Notes: a model not told the origin generated them from the letters alone. Positions 1 through 9,012 are shown, counted from the stretch's first letter. The stretch is 64,000 nt of DNA from Candidatus Gastranaerophilales bacterium (GCA_944327225.1 CALVGZ010000002.1:84579-148578); one strand, 5' to 3'. Made by a program: numbers and translations.

Positions 1-19
1 AAAATTTGGTAAATAAAAA

Positions 20-46
20 CCTCTTTCGCTATCGAAAGAGGGATTT
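20..46. terminator. hairpin terminator near window start
   Basis: A perfect 9-bp stem (20-28 with 33-41) with a 4-nt loop 'ctat'. A-rich sequence lies on its left and T-rich sequence on its right, so it could end transcription in either direction. It probably closes a gene lying left of the window. The U-tract is interrupted, so function is inferred. Confidence 0.6.
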
Positions 47-259
47 TAGGTTTTCTTGATATCCTTGGGTTTTATAGTGGTTTACTCTCTTATATATATA
101 AAGTATATATAAAGTATAATATTGCTAAATAAAGTATAATATGTAATATATCTTAACAAAAAACTTAAAATTCCCATTTATCAAGGGTTTAATGATATTA
201 AGTTTCGTAAACACATTATGTTAAAAAGAAATTTATTTTAACATGTCTTAACATTACCC
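47..259. other. AT-rich intergenic region with short repeats
   Basis: No gene is visible here. The stretch holds three copies of an 'aaagtata' repeat starting at 100, 111 and 131, the last two followed by 'at' and spaced 20 bp. There is also an inverted repeat 'atgttaaaa' / 'ttttaacat' (218-226 with 236-244). These could be regulator sites or old -10-like sequences; nothing in the sequence decides between these. Confidence 0.4.
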
Positions 260-310
260 TTGAAAAATGAATTTTAAAATGATATATTAAATATATCATT
301 TATATATCAT
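260..310 (+). promoter_or_regulatory. promoter with overlapping palindrome for the sigma gene
   Basis: TTGAAA (260-265), a 17-nt spacer and TATATT (283-288) give a good sigma-70 promoter, with TGA just before the -10 (extended -10). A 10-bp perfect palindrome with one central base (279-299) covers the -10 and the predicted start site, and a further half-site 'atatatcat' follows at 302-310. That position is typical of a repressor operator; the repressor is unknown. The transcript would have a leader of about 100 nt. Confidence 0.6.
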
Positions 311-393
311 TTTCCATTAAAAAATTTTATAACTACGGTTACAAAAATATGTTTCTTTAGTTTATTTTGTGTTGCAAAAAAGAGGTATCAGAT

Positions 394-1194
394 ATGTTGA
401 AAAAAATTGAAAATCAAATTGAAAATGAAACAGCACTAATTTTAAAAGCAAAAAATGGTGATGTTTTTTCAAGAAATAAAATAATTGAAAAAAATATTCC
501 TTTAATTCAAAAAATTGCTGCTAAATCAGTGGTTTCTTCTTCTTTATCAAATTCGGATTTAGTGCAGGAAGGAATTTTTGGTTTAATTACGGCAATCGAA
601 AAATTTAATCCGTCTTTGGGTTTTAAATTTTCAACTTATGCAACTTGGTGGATTAAACAGGCTATGTTTAAAGCAATATCAGAACAAAGTTATGCTGTTA
701 ATATTCCTGTTTATATTCAAGAAACACTTTCTAGATATAAAAAAACTAAACAAAACATGGAACAAGCTGCTCAAAAAGAGGTTTCCAAAAAAGATGTGGC
801 AGAAAAATTAAATTTAACAGAGGAAAAAATCGATACATTTTTAAACGTTTATACTAAAGCTCTTTCAATTGAATCGGGTGTAACAATGACTGATAATAAA
901 GAATTAACCTTGGCTGAGATAATTGAGGATGAAAAACAAAATGTTGAAAAAGAAGTTATTGACAGTGAATTAAAAAATGATATTAAAAAAGCACTGGATA
1001 ACCTTAAAGAAAAAGAAAAAAATGTTATTGTACTTAGATTTGGACTTGAAAATAATGCCAGAATGACTCTTGAAGAAATCGGTAAAAGTTACGGAGTTAC
1101 AAAAGAATGTATAAGACAAATTGAAAAAAAGGCACTTAATAAAATTGCAAATTTAGATTATGCAAAGATAAATCTGGCTTCTTATATAAGTTAG
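394..1194 (+). CDS. RpoD-family alternative sigma factor (group 2/3)
   Basis: Directs RNA polymerase to promoters. The 266-aa protein has region 2 (about residues 30-105, with the -10 reading block 'FSTYATWWIKQAM'), a region 3 of about 60 residues, and region 4 (about 205-260) with a helix-turn-helix ending 'CIRQIEKKALNKI'. It lacks region 1.1 and the long spacer of a housekeeping RpoD, so it is probably an alternative sigma factor. ATG 394 was chosen because 'agaggt' lies 7 nt upstream; a TTG start at 367 would place that ribosome site inside the gene. It is transcribed alone, from a promoter overlapped by a palindrome. Which stress or stage it serves cannot be told. Confidence 0.9.
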   Translation: MLKKIENQIENETALILKAKNGDVFSRNKIIEKNIPLIQKIAAKSVVSSSLSNSDLVQEGIFGLITAIEKFNPSLGFKFSTYATWWIKQAMFKAISEQSYAVNIPVYIQETLSRYKKTKQNMEQAAQKEVSKKDVAEKLNLTEEKIDTFLNVYTKALSIESGVTMTDNKELTLAEIIEDEKQNVEKEVIDSELKNDIKKALDNLKEKEKNVIVLRFGLENNARMTLEEIGKSYGVTKECIRQIEKKALNKIANLDYAKINLASYIS

Positions 1195-1220
1195 CGGTTT
1201 GACAAAAAATAATTTTGAAG

Positions 1221-1277
1221 TTAATATATAACAATATAATTTATATCAGTAATATAAATATATTTGTTATATATTAA
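1221..1277. repeat. long AT-only hairpin downstream of the sigma gene
   Basis: Arms 1221-1245 and 1253-1277: the outer 14 bp pair perfectly, a 4-5 nt stretch mispairs, and the inner 7 bp pair again around a 7-nt loop. It lies just before the terminator, in the 3' untranslated region of the sigma mRNA. It may protect the transcript's 3' end; this is inference. Confidence 0.6.
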
Positions 1278-1294
1278 TAAACCAAAAACATGAC

Positions 1295-1326
1295 TGAGCA
1301 CAACAGACGGGTGCTCATTTTTTTAT
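1295..1326 (+). terminator. rho-independent terminator of the sigma gene
   Basis: Stem 'tgagcac' (1295-1301) with 'gtgctca' (1311-1317), followed by a run of seven T. The T-run overlaps the last codons of the convergent peptidase gene. Confidence 0.8.
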
Positions 1327-3932
1327 TTTTGTTTAACAACTGTATAGATGTATGGTTTTGAGAAATATTTATTTGCTGTTTCAATTATATCGTTTTGTGA
1401 AACATTTTTTATCATTTCTTTGTATTCGTCAAAAGCATTTAAATTTCTGCCTAATGCACTGTACCAACTTAAAAGGTCTGCTTCATCCATATTGGTTTCA
1501 AGTGATAATAAAAATTTTCCCAATAATTTGTCTTTTGCGTCATTTAATTCTTTTGTCGTAACCATTTCGGTTTTAATTGTTTCAATTTCCGCTAAAATTC
1601 CTTTTTTAGCTTCTTCTATACTGTTTTCATTTGTTCCTATATATGCAACAAAAGCCCCGTCTAAAACATTTGTCATAAGGCTTGAGCCTACTGTGTATGC
1701 AAGCCCTTTTTCTTCTCTTAGTTTAGTAAATAGTCTGGAGGACATTCCTTCGCCCAATATTGAATTGATTATACTTAAAGTTGCAATGTCTTTTCTGTTT
1801 AAAACTCCGCAAATTTTATATCCTAAAACCATCCAATTTGCTTGTACTTCGTTTTTATAAAGAGTTGTTTCAATATTTTTTGTTGGGTGGTATGGGGAGT
1901 ATTTAACATTTGAAAAAGAAAATTTTGAACCATTGGGATTTTGTTTAATTATTGAATTTAATTTTTGGTTTATATATTCTTCATCAATATCTCCAACAAC
2001 ACTTATGGACATATTTTCTGGATTTATGATTTTTGAATAAAATTCGACAATATCGTCTCTTGAAACGTTATTTATGTTTTTTAGTATAAATTCAGAATTT
2101 TGACCGTATATTGAATTTAAAAATGCCAGTTTTCTGAATTCATCAAAGACAAAAGATGAAGGATTATCTGAAATTCCCTTTAATTCTTGTATTTTTCTTT
2201 CTTTTATTTTTTTAATTTCATAATCTGAAAAAACAGGTTTATTAATGACTTCATCCAAAGCACATAAAGCCTTATCCAGATTGTCTTTTGTTGTTTGTAT
2301 TACTATTGCAAAAATATCGTTAGTGGAGCTTATACCTAATTTTATTCCGTTTTCGTCAAGAAAATTGGCAAATTCCGCATTTGTATAATTTTGAGTTCCC
2401 GTTGTGGCACTTAATGCGGCAAGCATAGCACTTGCTGGTTTTTTTTCGAGTGCTTTTGAGCCTTTAATAGTTATATCAATTGCAATAATTGAATTTGTGG
2501 ATTTCTTTTTGGTAATTAAGGTTGCACCATTTTCAAGAAGAACTTTTTTTTCGTTCCCTTTTTGTTCTAAAAGTTTGTTTTCTTGTTTGGGTTCAACTTT
2601 TTTGATATTTGAAATTTCTTTAAAATTTGTTGGTCTTATAATTGAAATTGCATATTTATCAGGTATTAAATATTTTTTTGCAACATTAATTATGTCTTTT
2701 TTTGTTACTTTGTCTATGTTTTTAAGATAATTTTCATAATAAGTATCGTCATTAGCGAAAGTAAAATCATAACCTAAGTCATCTGATATATTTGAAATGG
2801 ACTCTCTTGAATAGTATGTATCTGTTTTAATTGTATTTTTTGCTTTTTGGACTTTAGAATCTTCAAATTGTCCTTCCTGAATTTTTTTTAATTCTGATAT
2901 AATTTCACTTTCAATCATTTTTTCCTTTGAAGGTTCAAAGGTGCTATATACATAAAACATTCCTGAATCTTTTTGTGAGTAATTTCCTGATGAAATTGAT
3001 AAGACAAGTTGTTTGTTTTCTTTTAAATTTTGATTTAAAATAGAGCTTTTGCCCGATGATAACATCGTTGCTAAAACATCAAGAGCGTAGTTATCTTTTG
3101 TGTCTGAAAATTTTGGAGTCAAGAAGGCAATCATCATGTGGCTTTTATTGATGTCCATAGTATCTTCAATGCGTTCAATTTTTTCTAAGGATTTAATTTT
3201 CGGATATTTAATTTTAACTTGTTTCGTTTTTTCTTTTGATGAGAATGCTTTAGCAACTTTGTTTAAAGCTTCCTCTTTATTGACATCTCCTACAATGACG
3301 GTTGTAAAAGCATCAGGAGTGTAAAATTTATTGTAATAATCAAGAATTTCCTCTCTTGTTACGTTTTGAATTATATCTTTGTTACCTATAACATTTCTTT
3401 TGTACGGGTGATTTGATTTTTCATAAAGAGTTTTATAAATATTGTCAAATAATCTGTTTGAGGGACTGTCTTTTGTTTTTGAAATTTCTTCAATTACAAC
3501 GGGGCGTTCGCGTTCAAGTTCTTTTCTTGGAATCATAGGATTTAAAAGCATATCAGCATGCAATTCAAGTGCTAAATCAAAGTCTTTAGAGGGAATTTGG
3601 ATGTAATAATGTGTAAAATCTTTGCTGGTACCTGCATTTACTATTGCACCTTTAGAATCTAAAATTTTATCCATTGTTCCTGTAGGATATTTTTGTGTTC
3701 CTTTAAAGAAAAGGTGTTCTAAAAAATGGCTTATTCCTGATGTTTTATCATCTTCATTAATTGAGCCTGTATTTATCCAAGTGTCAATTTTTACAATATT
3801 ATTATCTCTTACTTCTTTTATTATGACTTTTTGACCTGATGGAAGCACATTTATGCTCATTCCTTCTTCAAGAGCAAAAACAGTTCCGATTGAAAGAGTT
3901 ATAATTGTCAGTACAGTAATTAGTTTTTTCAT
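1323..3932 (-). CDS. secreted M16 family zinc peptidase (two M16 modules)
   Basis: 869 aa with an N-terminal signal peptide (about residues 1-20), so it acts outside the cytoplasm, probably in the periplasm. The first module has the inverted zinc motif HFLEH (68-72), and the third ligand is probably Glu147 or Glu148 in 'VVIEEI'. The second half (from about 460) repeats the M16 fold but has no HxxEH, as in two-module M16 enzymes where the second half completes the chamber. Its start codon overlaps the stop of the upstream radical SAM gene (ATGA, 3929-3932), so the two are translated together. M16 peptidases paired with radical SAM enzymes occur in some peptide natural product pathways. The substrate here is unknown. 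Confidence 0.9.
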   Translation of the reverse strand: MKKLITVLTIITLSIGTVFALEEGMSINVLPSGQKVIIKEVRDNNIVKIDTWINTGSINEDDKTSGISHFLEHLFFKGTQKYPTGTMDKILDSKGAIVNAGTSKDFTHYYIQIPSKDFDLALELHADMLLNPMIPRKELERERPVVIEEISKTKDSPSNRLFDNIYKTLYEKSNHPYKRNVIGNKDIIQNVTREEILDYYNKFYTPDAFTTVIVGDVNKEEALNKVAKAFSSKEKTKQVKIKYPKIKSLEKIERIEDTMDINKSHMMIAFLTPKFSDTKDNYALDVLATMLSSGKSSILNQNLKENKQLVLSISSGNYSQKDSGMFYVYSTFEPSKEKMIESEIISELKKIQEGQFEDSKVQKAKNTIKTDTYYSRESISNISDDLGYDFTFANDDTYYENYLKNIDKVTKKDIINVAKKYLIPDKYAISIIRPTNFKEISNIKKVEPKQENKLLEQKGNEKKVLLENGATLITKKKSTNSIIAIDITIKGSKALEKKPASAMLAALSATTGTQNYTNAEFANFLDENGIKLGISSTNDIFAIVIQTTKDNLDKALCALDEVINKPVFSDYEIKKIKERKIQELKGISDNPSSFVFDEFRKLAFLNSIYGQNSEFILKNINNVSRDDIVEFYSKIINPENMSISVVGDIDEEYINQKLNSIIKQNPNGSKFSFSNVKYSPYHPTKNIETTLYKNEVQANWMVLGYKICGVLNRKDIATLSIINSILGEGMSSRLFTKLREEKGLAYTVGSSLMTNVLDGAFVAYIGTNENSIEEAKKGILAEIETIKTEMVTTKELNDAKDKLLGKFLLSLETNMDEADLLSWYSALGRNLNAFDEYKEMIKNVSQNDIIETANKYFSKPYIYTVVKQK

Positions 3933-5038
3933 TTTAAATCCCCATTTTTAATTTTAAGTTCACAGCACATTTGACATGATGAGAAAATTTTTGAATGTTT
4001 CAAATTCTTTCTAAAACAACGATATTTTGTATTGTTAATTATGTCAATTAATTTTTGTTCTTTTATATTACCCATTTTATATGATAAACAAGGGTAAATA
4101 TCCCCCATTGGATTTATTATTGTGTTTGAATATGGAAAAAGGCATGGAAAATAGATTTCTTTTATATGTTTATTTGGGTTTTTAAAAAAGTTTTTAATAC
4201 TATTAAGTTCAATTTTTGAATTTTTATTATCAAATTTTGGAGCAAATCTGATTTTTGTTTTGGAAAATTTTTTCATTTTTTGAATTTCTAAATAAATTTT
4301 TTCAAATTTTTCTAAATCAAAATATTGTTCAATAGGGTAATCAGGTTTATAAAAAATTTCGTTAAAATCATTGTACAATGTTCCGTTTTGTTTTAAGTTG
4401 TTATTTCTTAAAAAAGAAATAGATAGAAATTCAAATCCTGAATTTGTTGCATATTCATATAATTTTAAAATATCTTCCAAATTATCTTTTAAAACTATTG
4501 TTTTAATGTCAATCATAAGGCGGGATTTGGTTTTTTTTATTTTTTCTTTTAAATTTTCAAGATTATTTGCTATTACATCAAAAATCCCTTCTTTATTTCT
4601 GAATTTGTCATGATTTTTACCCCATCCGTCTAATGAAACACTTAAAAGAAGCATTTTTGATTTGATAATATCATTAATGATTTTATCGTTTAGAAGAAGT
4701 CCGTTAGTAACTACATTTACTTTTCCAAAAGTTTTTTTGGATGATGCAAAAAGAATTTCGGAAAAATCTTTTCTAATTAACGGTTCTCCGCCTACAAGAG
4801 TGATAAAGCTATAAAATGGAATTTGTTTTATCACATTTAGCCATTCATTTAGGGTGAGTTCTTGTTTATTGCGATTATCACCTATATAGCAATAAGGGCA
4901 ATTTAAATTGCAACGGTGGGTTAATTCGAAAAAGTATCTTAAAGGTAAAATTGCACGACCTGTTTTAATCATTGGATTGGTATAGCTCACAAGACCGTAT
5001 AAATTCCTTATGGTATCGAATAATTCCGATTCATTCAT
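3929..5038 (-). CDS. radical SAM protein with SPASM-like C-terminus
   Basis: 369 aa. The AdoMet-binding 4Fe-4S cluster motif CNLNCPYC sits at residues 43-50 (CX3CX2C), followed by a 'GGEPL' strand typical of the radical SAM barrel. The C-terminal quarter has further cysteines ('YPCLSY', 'RCF', 'SSCQMCC') with the 'GNI' turn of SPASM domains, which carry auxiliary Fe-S clusters in peptide-modifying enzymes. Start ATG 5038 is preferred: the alternative at 5092 would put a perfect 18-bp inverted repeat inside the gene and leave no promoter space before dnaA. It is first in an operon with the secreted M16 peptidase, with a 4-nt overlap. A peptide maturase role is inference; no precursor gene was recognised. 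Confidence 0.85.
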   Translation of the reverse strand: MNESELFDTIRNLYGLVSYTNPMIKTGRAILPLRYFFELTHRCNLNCPYCYIGDNRNKQELTLNEWLNVIKQIPFYSFITLVGGEPLIRKDFSEILFASSKKTFGKVNVVTNGLLLNDKIINDIIKSKMLLLSVSLDGWGKNHDKFRNKEGIFDVIANNLENLKEKIKKTKSRLMIDIKTIVLKDNLEDILKLYEYATNSGFEFLSISFLRNNNLKQNGTLYNDFNEIFYKPDYPIEQYFDLEKFEKIYLEIQKMKKFSKTKIRFAPKFDNKNSKIELNSIKNFFKNPNKHIKEIYFPCLFPYSNTIINPMGDIYPCLSYKMGNIKEQKLIDIINNTKYRCFRKNLKHSKIFSSCQMCCELKIKNGDLK

Positions 5039-5039
5039 A

Positions 5040-5084
5040 AAATAAATTTTACTACATTTAATGTTTGTAGTAAAATTTATTTTA
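5040..5084. repeat. perfect 18-bp inverted repeat in a divergent promoter region
   Basis: Arms 5040-5057 and 5067-5084 are exact reverse complements around a 9-nt centre. The inner arm reads 'tactaca ... tgtagta'. It lies between the divergent radical SAM gene and dnaA. It could be an operator for either gene or a hairpin in the radical SAM leader. Confidence 0.75.
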
Positions 5085-5122
5085 AAAAGCATGGGAGAAA
5101 TCTCTGCGATTTTTATGGTTGG

Positions 5123-6553
5123 ATGTTAAATATAGGAATGGCGGCTTTTTTGACGAGTTCATTAAACAAAAAAGAAATTGAAGCTTGGGATAATTTTATC
5201 GGTATTTTATCCGAAAAACTTCCGGGTTTCGTTCGTCCTTGGGTGAATTCTTTGGAGCCTGCACTGCCGTTATTTGAAGAAAGTGAAAATGGAATTTTTT
5301 TAATTAAAAGTTCTCAAAGTTTTGGCATTCAGGTTCTTCAGCAAAAACATTTAAAAGAAGTTGAAGAAGCACTTTTTCAAGTAACTAATATAAAAAGAAC
5401 GCCAAGGTTTATTCTTGATGAAAATGTTAAAACGAAAAAGAAACAAAAGTTAACTCCAGAACAAAAAAGTCATGAGCAAACAGCGATTAAAATGGAAAAT
5501 CTTTCCCAAATGCATTCTTTTTGCGGATTGAATTTGAAATATACTTTTGAGAATTTTGTGGAAGGCGAAAATTCCAAATTTGCATACAAAATTGCTCAAA
5601 TGATAGCAGAAGCTCCTGGACAAAAATATAATCCTTTGTTTATTTCGGGTTCTGTCGGACTCGGAAAAACTCATTTAATGCAGGCTATAGGACATAGAGT
5701 TTTAAGAAATTTTCCAAACTTAAAAATTAGGTATACAAAAGCTGAAGAATTTGGAAATAAATTAATTGAATCTTTGAATACTTGTAAAAATACGGGTGAT
5801 TTGAACGAAAAAATGCGTAAATTCAGAGATATGCACAGAAATGTCGATGTTCTTTTGATTGATGATATCCAGTGGATTGATGGTAAAAAAAGAACCGAAG
5901 AAGAAATTTTTAATACATTTGATGCACTGTATCATGCCGGAAAACAAATTGTATTTGCATCAGATAGACCTTTATCGGCTTTTGAGATGATACCTGACAG
6001 ATTAAGAAGTCGTTTTGAGTGGGGAATAGAAGCAAATATTAAAATTCCTGATCTTGAAACAAGAATGGAAATTGTTAAGCGTCATGCAGTTTTATCAAAT
6101 TTTCCGATATCGGATGAAGTTGCTTTATTTCTTGCAAGAGAATTTTCAACAAATATAAGGGAATTAGAGGGAGCATATAATAAAGCAAGTGCAAGAGCCT
6201 CAATTGAAGGGGTCGAGTTGAGTGTTGAAAATGTTGTTGAATTTTTGGATTTGAAAAATAAAAAGAAGAAGATTACGGTTTCGGATATTTTAAAGATTTG
6301 TGCAAGATATTTTTGTGTGGATGAGGACGAGATTTTATCGACCGCAAGGGCAAAAGAAGTCGTTAATGCAAGAAAATATGCAATATATCTATCAAGAGAA
6401 ATGCTTGATTTAAGCTATCCTAATCTGGCAAAAGAATTCAGAAAAAATCACACAACGATTATGTATCAGCATGAAAGATTAAAAAAAGATATTCAATCCA
6501 ATAAGGCTATGCAAATAATTACTGATGAGATAAAAGAATTATTAAATAAATAA
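5123..6553 (+). CDS. dnaA: chromosomal replication initiator DnaA
   Basis: Initiates replication by binding DnaA boxes and melting the origin. 476 aa with an N-terminal domain I (about 1-85), a linker, an AAA+ domain with Walker A 'GSVGLGKTHL' (about 176-185) and Walker B 'VDVLLIDDIQ' (241-250), and a C-terminal DNA-binding domain IV (about 375-476). In the domain IV signature, the usual 'RDHTT' reads 'RKNHTTIMY', with Asn where the base-contacting Asp normally sits. No good ribosome site precedes either ATG (5123 or 5138); 5123 is kept because it retains the full N-terminus. Neighbours are recN and a radical SAM gene rather than dnaN, and no cluster of TTATCCACA boxes was seen beside it. Confidence 0.93.
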   Translation: MLNIGMAAFLTSSLNKKEIEAWDNFIGILSEKLPGFVRPWVNSLEPALPLFEESENGIFLIKSSQSFGIQVLQQKHLKEVEEALFQVTNIKRTPRFILDENVKTKKKQKLTPEQKSHEQTAIKMENLSQMHSFCGLNLKYTFENFVEGENSKFAYKIAQMIAEAPGQKYNPLFISGSVGLGKTHLMQAIGHRVLRNFPNLKIRYTKAEEFGNKLIESLNTCKNTGDLNEKMRKFRDMHRNVDVLLIDDIQWIDGKKRTEEEIFNTFDALYHAGKQIVFASDRPLSAFEMIPDRLRSRFEWGIEANIKIPDLETRMEIVKRHAVLSNFPISDEVALFLAREFSTNIRELEGAYNKASARASIEGVELSVENVVEFLDLKNKKKKITVSDILKICARYFCVDEDEILSTARAKEVVNARKYAIYLSREMLDLSYPNLAKEFRKNHTTIMYQHERLKKDIQSNKAMQIITDEIKELLNK

Positions 6554-6554
6554 T

Positions 6555-8150
6555 TTATTTGATTAATGTTTTAGCAAATTCAACAGTTTCATTATTAATT
6601 TGTCCACTTGCCAGTTGAGCCAAGGCCCTTAGTCTTTCTTCTTTATTTAAGATTTCAATTTTAATATTTGTATTTTCATTATGTGTTTTAGAAATCCAGA
6701 TAAAATTATCTGCTTTAGCACAAATTATAGGTTGATGACTGATACAGATTATTTGCGTTTCTTTAGATAGTTCTATTAAAGAATTCGAAACGGCAGTCGA
6801 TGTAATTCCGGAGATGCCTGTGTCTATTTCATCAAAAACAACAGTAGATACCTTATCTATGTTTGCAAAAATTGTTTTCATGGCAAGCATTACTCTTGAA
6901 ATTTCTCCGCCTGAAGCGATTTTTGACAAAGGTGCCATTTGTTGATTTTTATTTGTTGAAATTAAAAATTCTACATTATCGCTGCCGTTTTCTCCTTTTG
7001 AAGTTTTTTTAATTGATATTTCGAATTCTGCTTCATTTAATTGAAGATTTTTTAATTGGTAAACAATGGCTTTTGAAAGTTCTTTTGCGTTTTTGTCTCT
7101 GTATTCGTTTAATTTGTTTGAAAGCATATCTAATGAATTTAAAAGTGTATTATAATTTTCTTCGATAGCTTCAATATTATTGTCATTACCTGTTAAATTT
7201 TCAAGTTTTTTTGAAATGTTTTCTCTTTCTTCTTCAAGATTTTCCCCGTATTTTCTTTTTAGTTTTTGTATTAAAGAAAGTCTTTCGTTTAATTCATCAA
7301 GCCTTTGAGGATCAAAATCTAAATTTGAAGAGTAATCTTTTAAATAATTTGCACAATCTTTTAGATTTTCCAATGCGTCGAATAGTGTTTCTTGTGATTG
7401 TAATAAATTTTTATCTAATGACGCACAATTTGAAATTTCATATTTGATTTTTGATATGCCTTCTACGATATTTTCATTGTCTCCGTATAATGCCCAATAT
7501 GCTCCGTATGTTTTTTCTTTTAATTCTTGAGCATTTACTAAAATATCAAGTTCATTTTTAATTTCTTCTTCTTCATTTGTCTTGATTTCTGCGTCATTAA
7601 GTTCTTTTAGTTGAAAAGAAAGAAATTCAATTTCTTTTTGATTACTTGCAAGGTTTTCTTTCAGATAATTTAATTTTTTTTCAATTTCTTTAAATTCAAG
7701 ATATGTTTCTTTATATGTTTTTAAAATTTCTTTAAATTCGGGATTTTTTTTGCTTATGTAATCATCTAATAATGTTATATGATTTTTAGGAGACATATAG
7801 GCATAAGTTTGGTGTTGGGAATGAATATCAACGAGATGTTCACGTTTTTGTTTTATTTCTTCGAGATTTGATAAGATACCGTTTAGTCTAAATTTTGATT
7901 GAGAGCTTATTTCTCTTGAAATTATGATTTCTTCATTATTAATTTCAAAAACAGCTTCTATTAGGGCCGGTTTTTCTTTATTTAAAAGAATTTCTTTTGA
8001 AATTTTTGCACCAAGAACACCGTCAAGAGCTTTTATTATAATACTTTTTCCGGCTCCGGTTTCACCGCAAAGTATATTAAAACCTTTTGTAAATTCTAAA
8101 AAAGCTTCTTCAATAAGTATAAAATTTTTAATATATAGTGATTTCAGCAT
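6555..8150 (-). CDS. recN: DNA repair protein RecN
   Basis: SMC-like ATPase that acts at double-strand breaks in recombinational repair. 531 aa: an N-terminal ATP site 'GETGAGKS', long coiled-coil arms in the middle (about 150-370), then a C-terminal half with the ABC-type signature 'SGGEISRVMLA' and 'VFDEIDTGISG' Walker B. ATG 8150 was chosen; it follows the nadK stop by one base. A TTG at 8168 would overlap nadK. It ends two bases from dnaA on the opposite strand, with no room for a conventional terminator. Confidence 0.95.
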   Translation of the reverse strand: MLKSLYIKNFILIEEAFLEFTKGFNILCGETGAGKSIIIKALDGVLGAKISKEILLNKEKPALIEAVFEINNEEIIISREISSQSKFRLNGILSNLEEIKQKREHLVDIHSQHQTYAYMSPKNHITLLDDYISKKNPEFKEILKTYKETYLEFKEIEKKLNYLKENLASNQKEIEFLSFQLKELNDAEIKTNEEEEIKNELDILVNAQELKEKTYGAYWALYGDNENIVEGISKIKYEISNCASLDKNLLQSQETLFDALENLKDCANYLKDYSSNLDFDPQRLDELNERLSLIQKLKRKYGENLEEERENISKKLENLTGNDNNIEAIEENYNTLLNSLDMLSNKLNEYRDKNAKELSKAIVYQLKNLQLNEAEFEISIKKTSKGENGSDNVEFLISTNKNQQMAPLSKIASGGEISRVMLAMKTIFANIDKVSTVVFDEIDTGISGITSTAVSNSLIELSKETQIICISHQPIICAKADNFIWISKTHNENTNIKIEILNKEERLRALAQLASGQINNETVEFAKTLIK

Positions 8151-8151
8151 T

Positions 8152-8949
8152 TTATTTTTTTGGTGCAATTGACCAATGTAGTTTTTCTTTTAAAATATCA
8201 TAAAATTTATCATTTTGCCTGTTTAAAATTAAAAGTTTTGCATATTTTTCGTTTTTTTCAATTATTATATCGTTATTTGTCGTGAAATCTTCCTGTCCGT
8301 CAAAAGTAATGTTTAGTTTTTCTTTTTTTTCAGCGGCGATTATTTTTACTTTTTCATCTGACGGAATTATGATAGGACGGGTATTAAGTGTATGAGGACA
8401 TATCGGAATAATTAAAAAACAATCTATATTAGGCGAAATAACCGGCCCGCCTGCCGAAAGTGAATAAGCAGTAGAACCAGTCGGAGTTGATATAATTAAA
8501 CCGTCTGCAACATAAGAACATAGTTTTTTATCATTTATATACAAATCAAGGGTCGCAGTTCTGGCACAATTTTGACCTTTAATTACAATATCATTAAGTG
8601 CGGTTTTATTTTTTGATTTTAACATAAGCCGATTTTCAATTTTATAATCACCTTTTTTAAGTTTTTCAATTACAAAATCGGCTTCATTTGGGTGAGCTTG
8701 AGCCAGATAACCCAACCTTCCGACGTTAAATCCGATTATTGGAGTATCTTTTTTGCTGTAAAATCTTGAAGCTTTTAAAAATGTTCCGTCTCCACCTATT
8801 ACAATAGCTAAATCAATATCGTTTTTTAAATTATCGATTGAGAAAATTTTTGCATTTTGAATTTTTGAATTTATTTTTTTCGCAAGAGTTTTTGAATCTT
8901 TAAATTCAGGATTAAAAATTATTCCGATTTTTTCAAAAGTTTTTTCCAT
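8152..8949 (-). CDS. nadK: NAD kinase
   Basis: Phosphorylates NAD to NADP in the cytoplasm. 265 aa, normal for the family. It has the GGDG motif ('VIGGDGTFLKA', about 51-61), 'NVGRLGYLA' and the second conserved block 'TPTGSTAYSLSAGGPV'. First gene of a two-gene operon with recN, a pairing seen in many bacteria. The stop is one base before the recN start. Confidence 0.95.
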   Translation of the reverse strand: MEKTFEKIGIIFNPEFKDSKTLAKKINSKIQNAKIFSIDNLKNDIDLAIVIGGDGTFLKASRFYSKKDTPIIGFNVGRLGYLAQAHPNEADFVIEKLKKGDYKIENRLMLKSKNKTALNDIVIKGQNCARTATLDLYINDKKLCSYVADGLIISTPTGSTAYSLSAGGPVISPNIDCFLIIPICPHTLNTRPIIIPSDEKVKIIAAEKKEKLNITFDGQEDFTTNNDIIIEKNEKYAKLLILNRQNDKFYDILKEKLHWSIAPKK

Positions 8950-9012
8950 AAGTTAATTTTATCAAAAATTAATATAGTTGTAAAAATTTTTAGTTTGTGA
9001 TATCAAATATAT

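Noticed and set aside
367-393. Upstream TTG start for the sigma factor
   Set aside because: It would bury a good ribosome site in the coding region.
5039-5122. Origin of replication beside dnaA
   Set aside because: No cluster of DnaA boxes or AT-rich unwinding array could be seen; the region is short and dominated by one inverted repeat.
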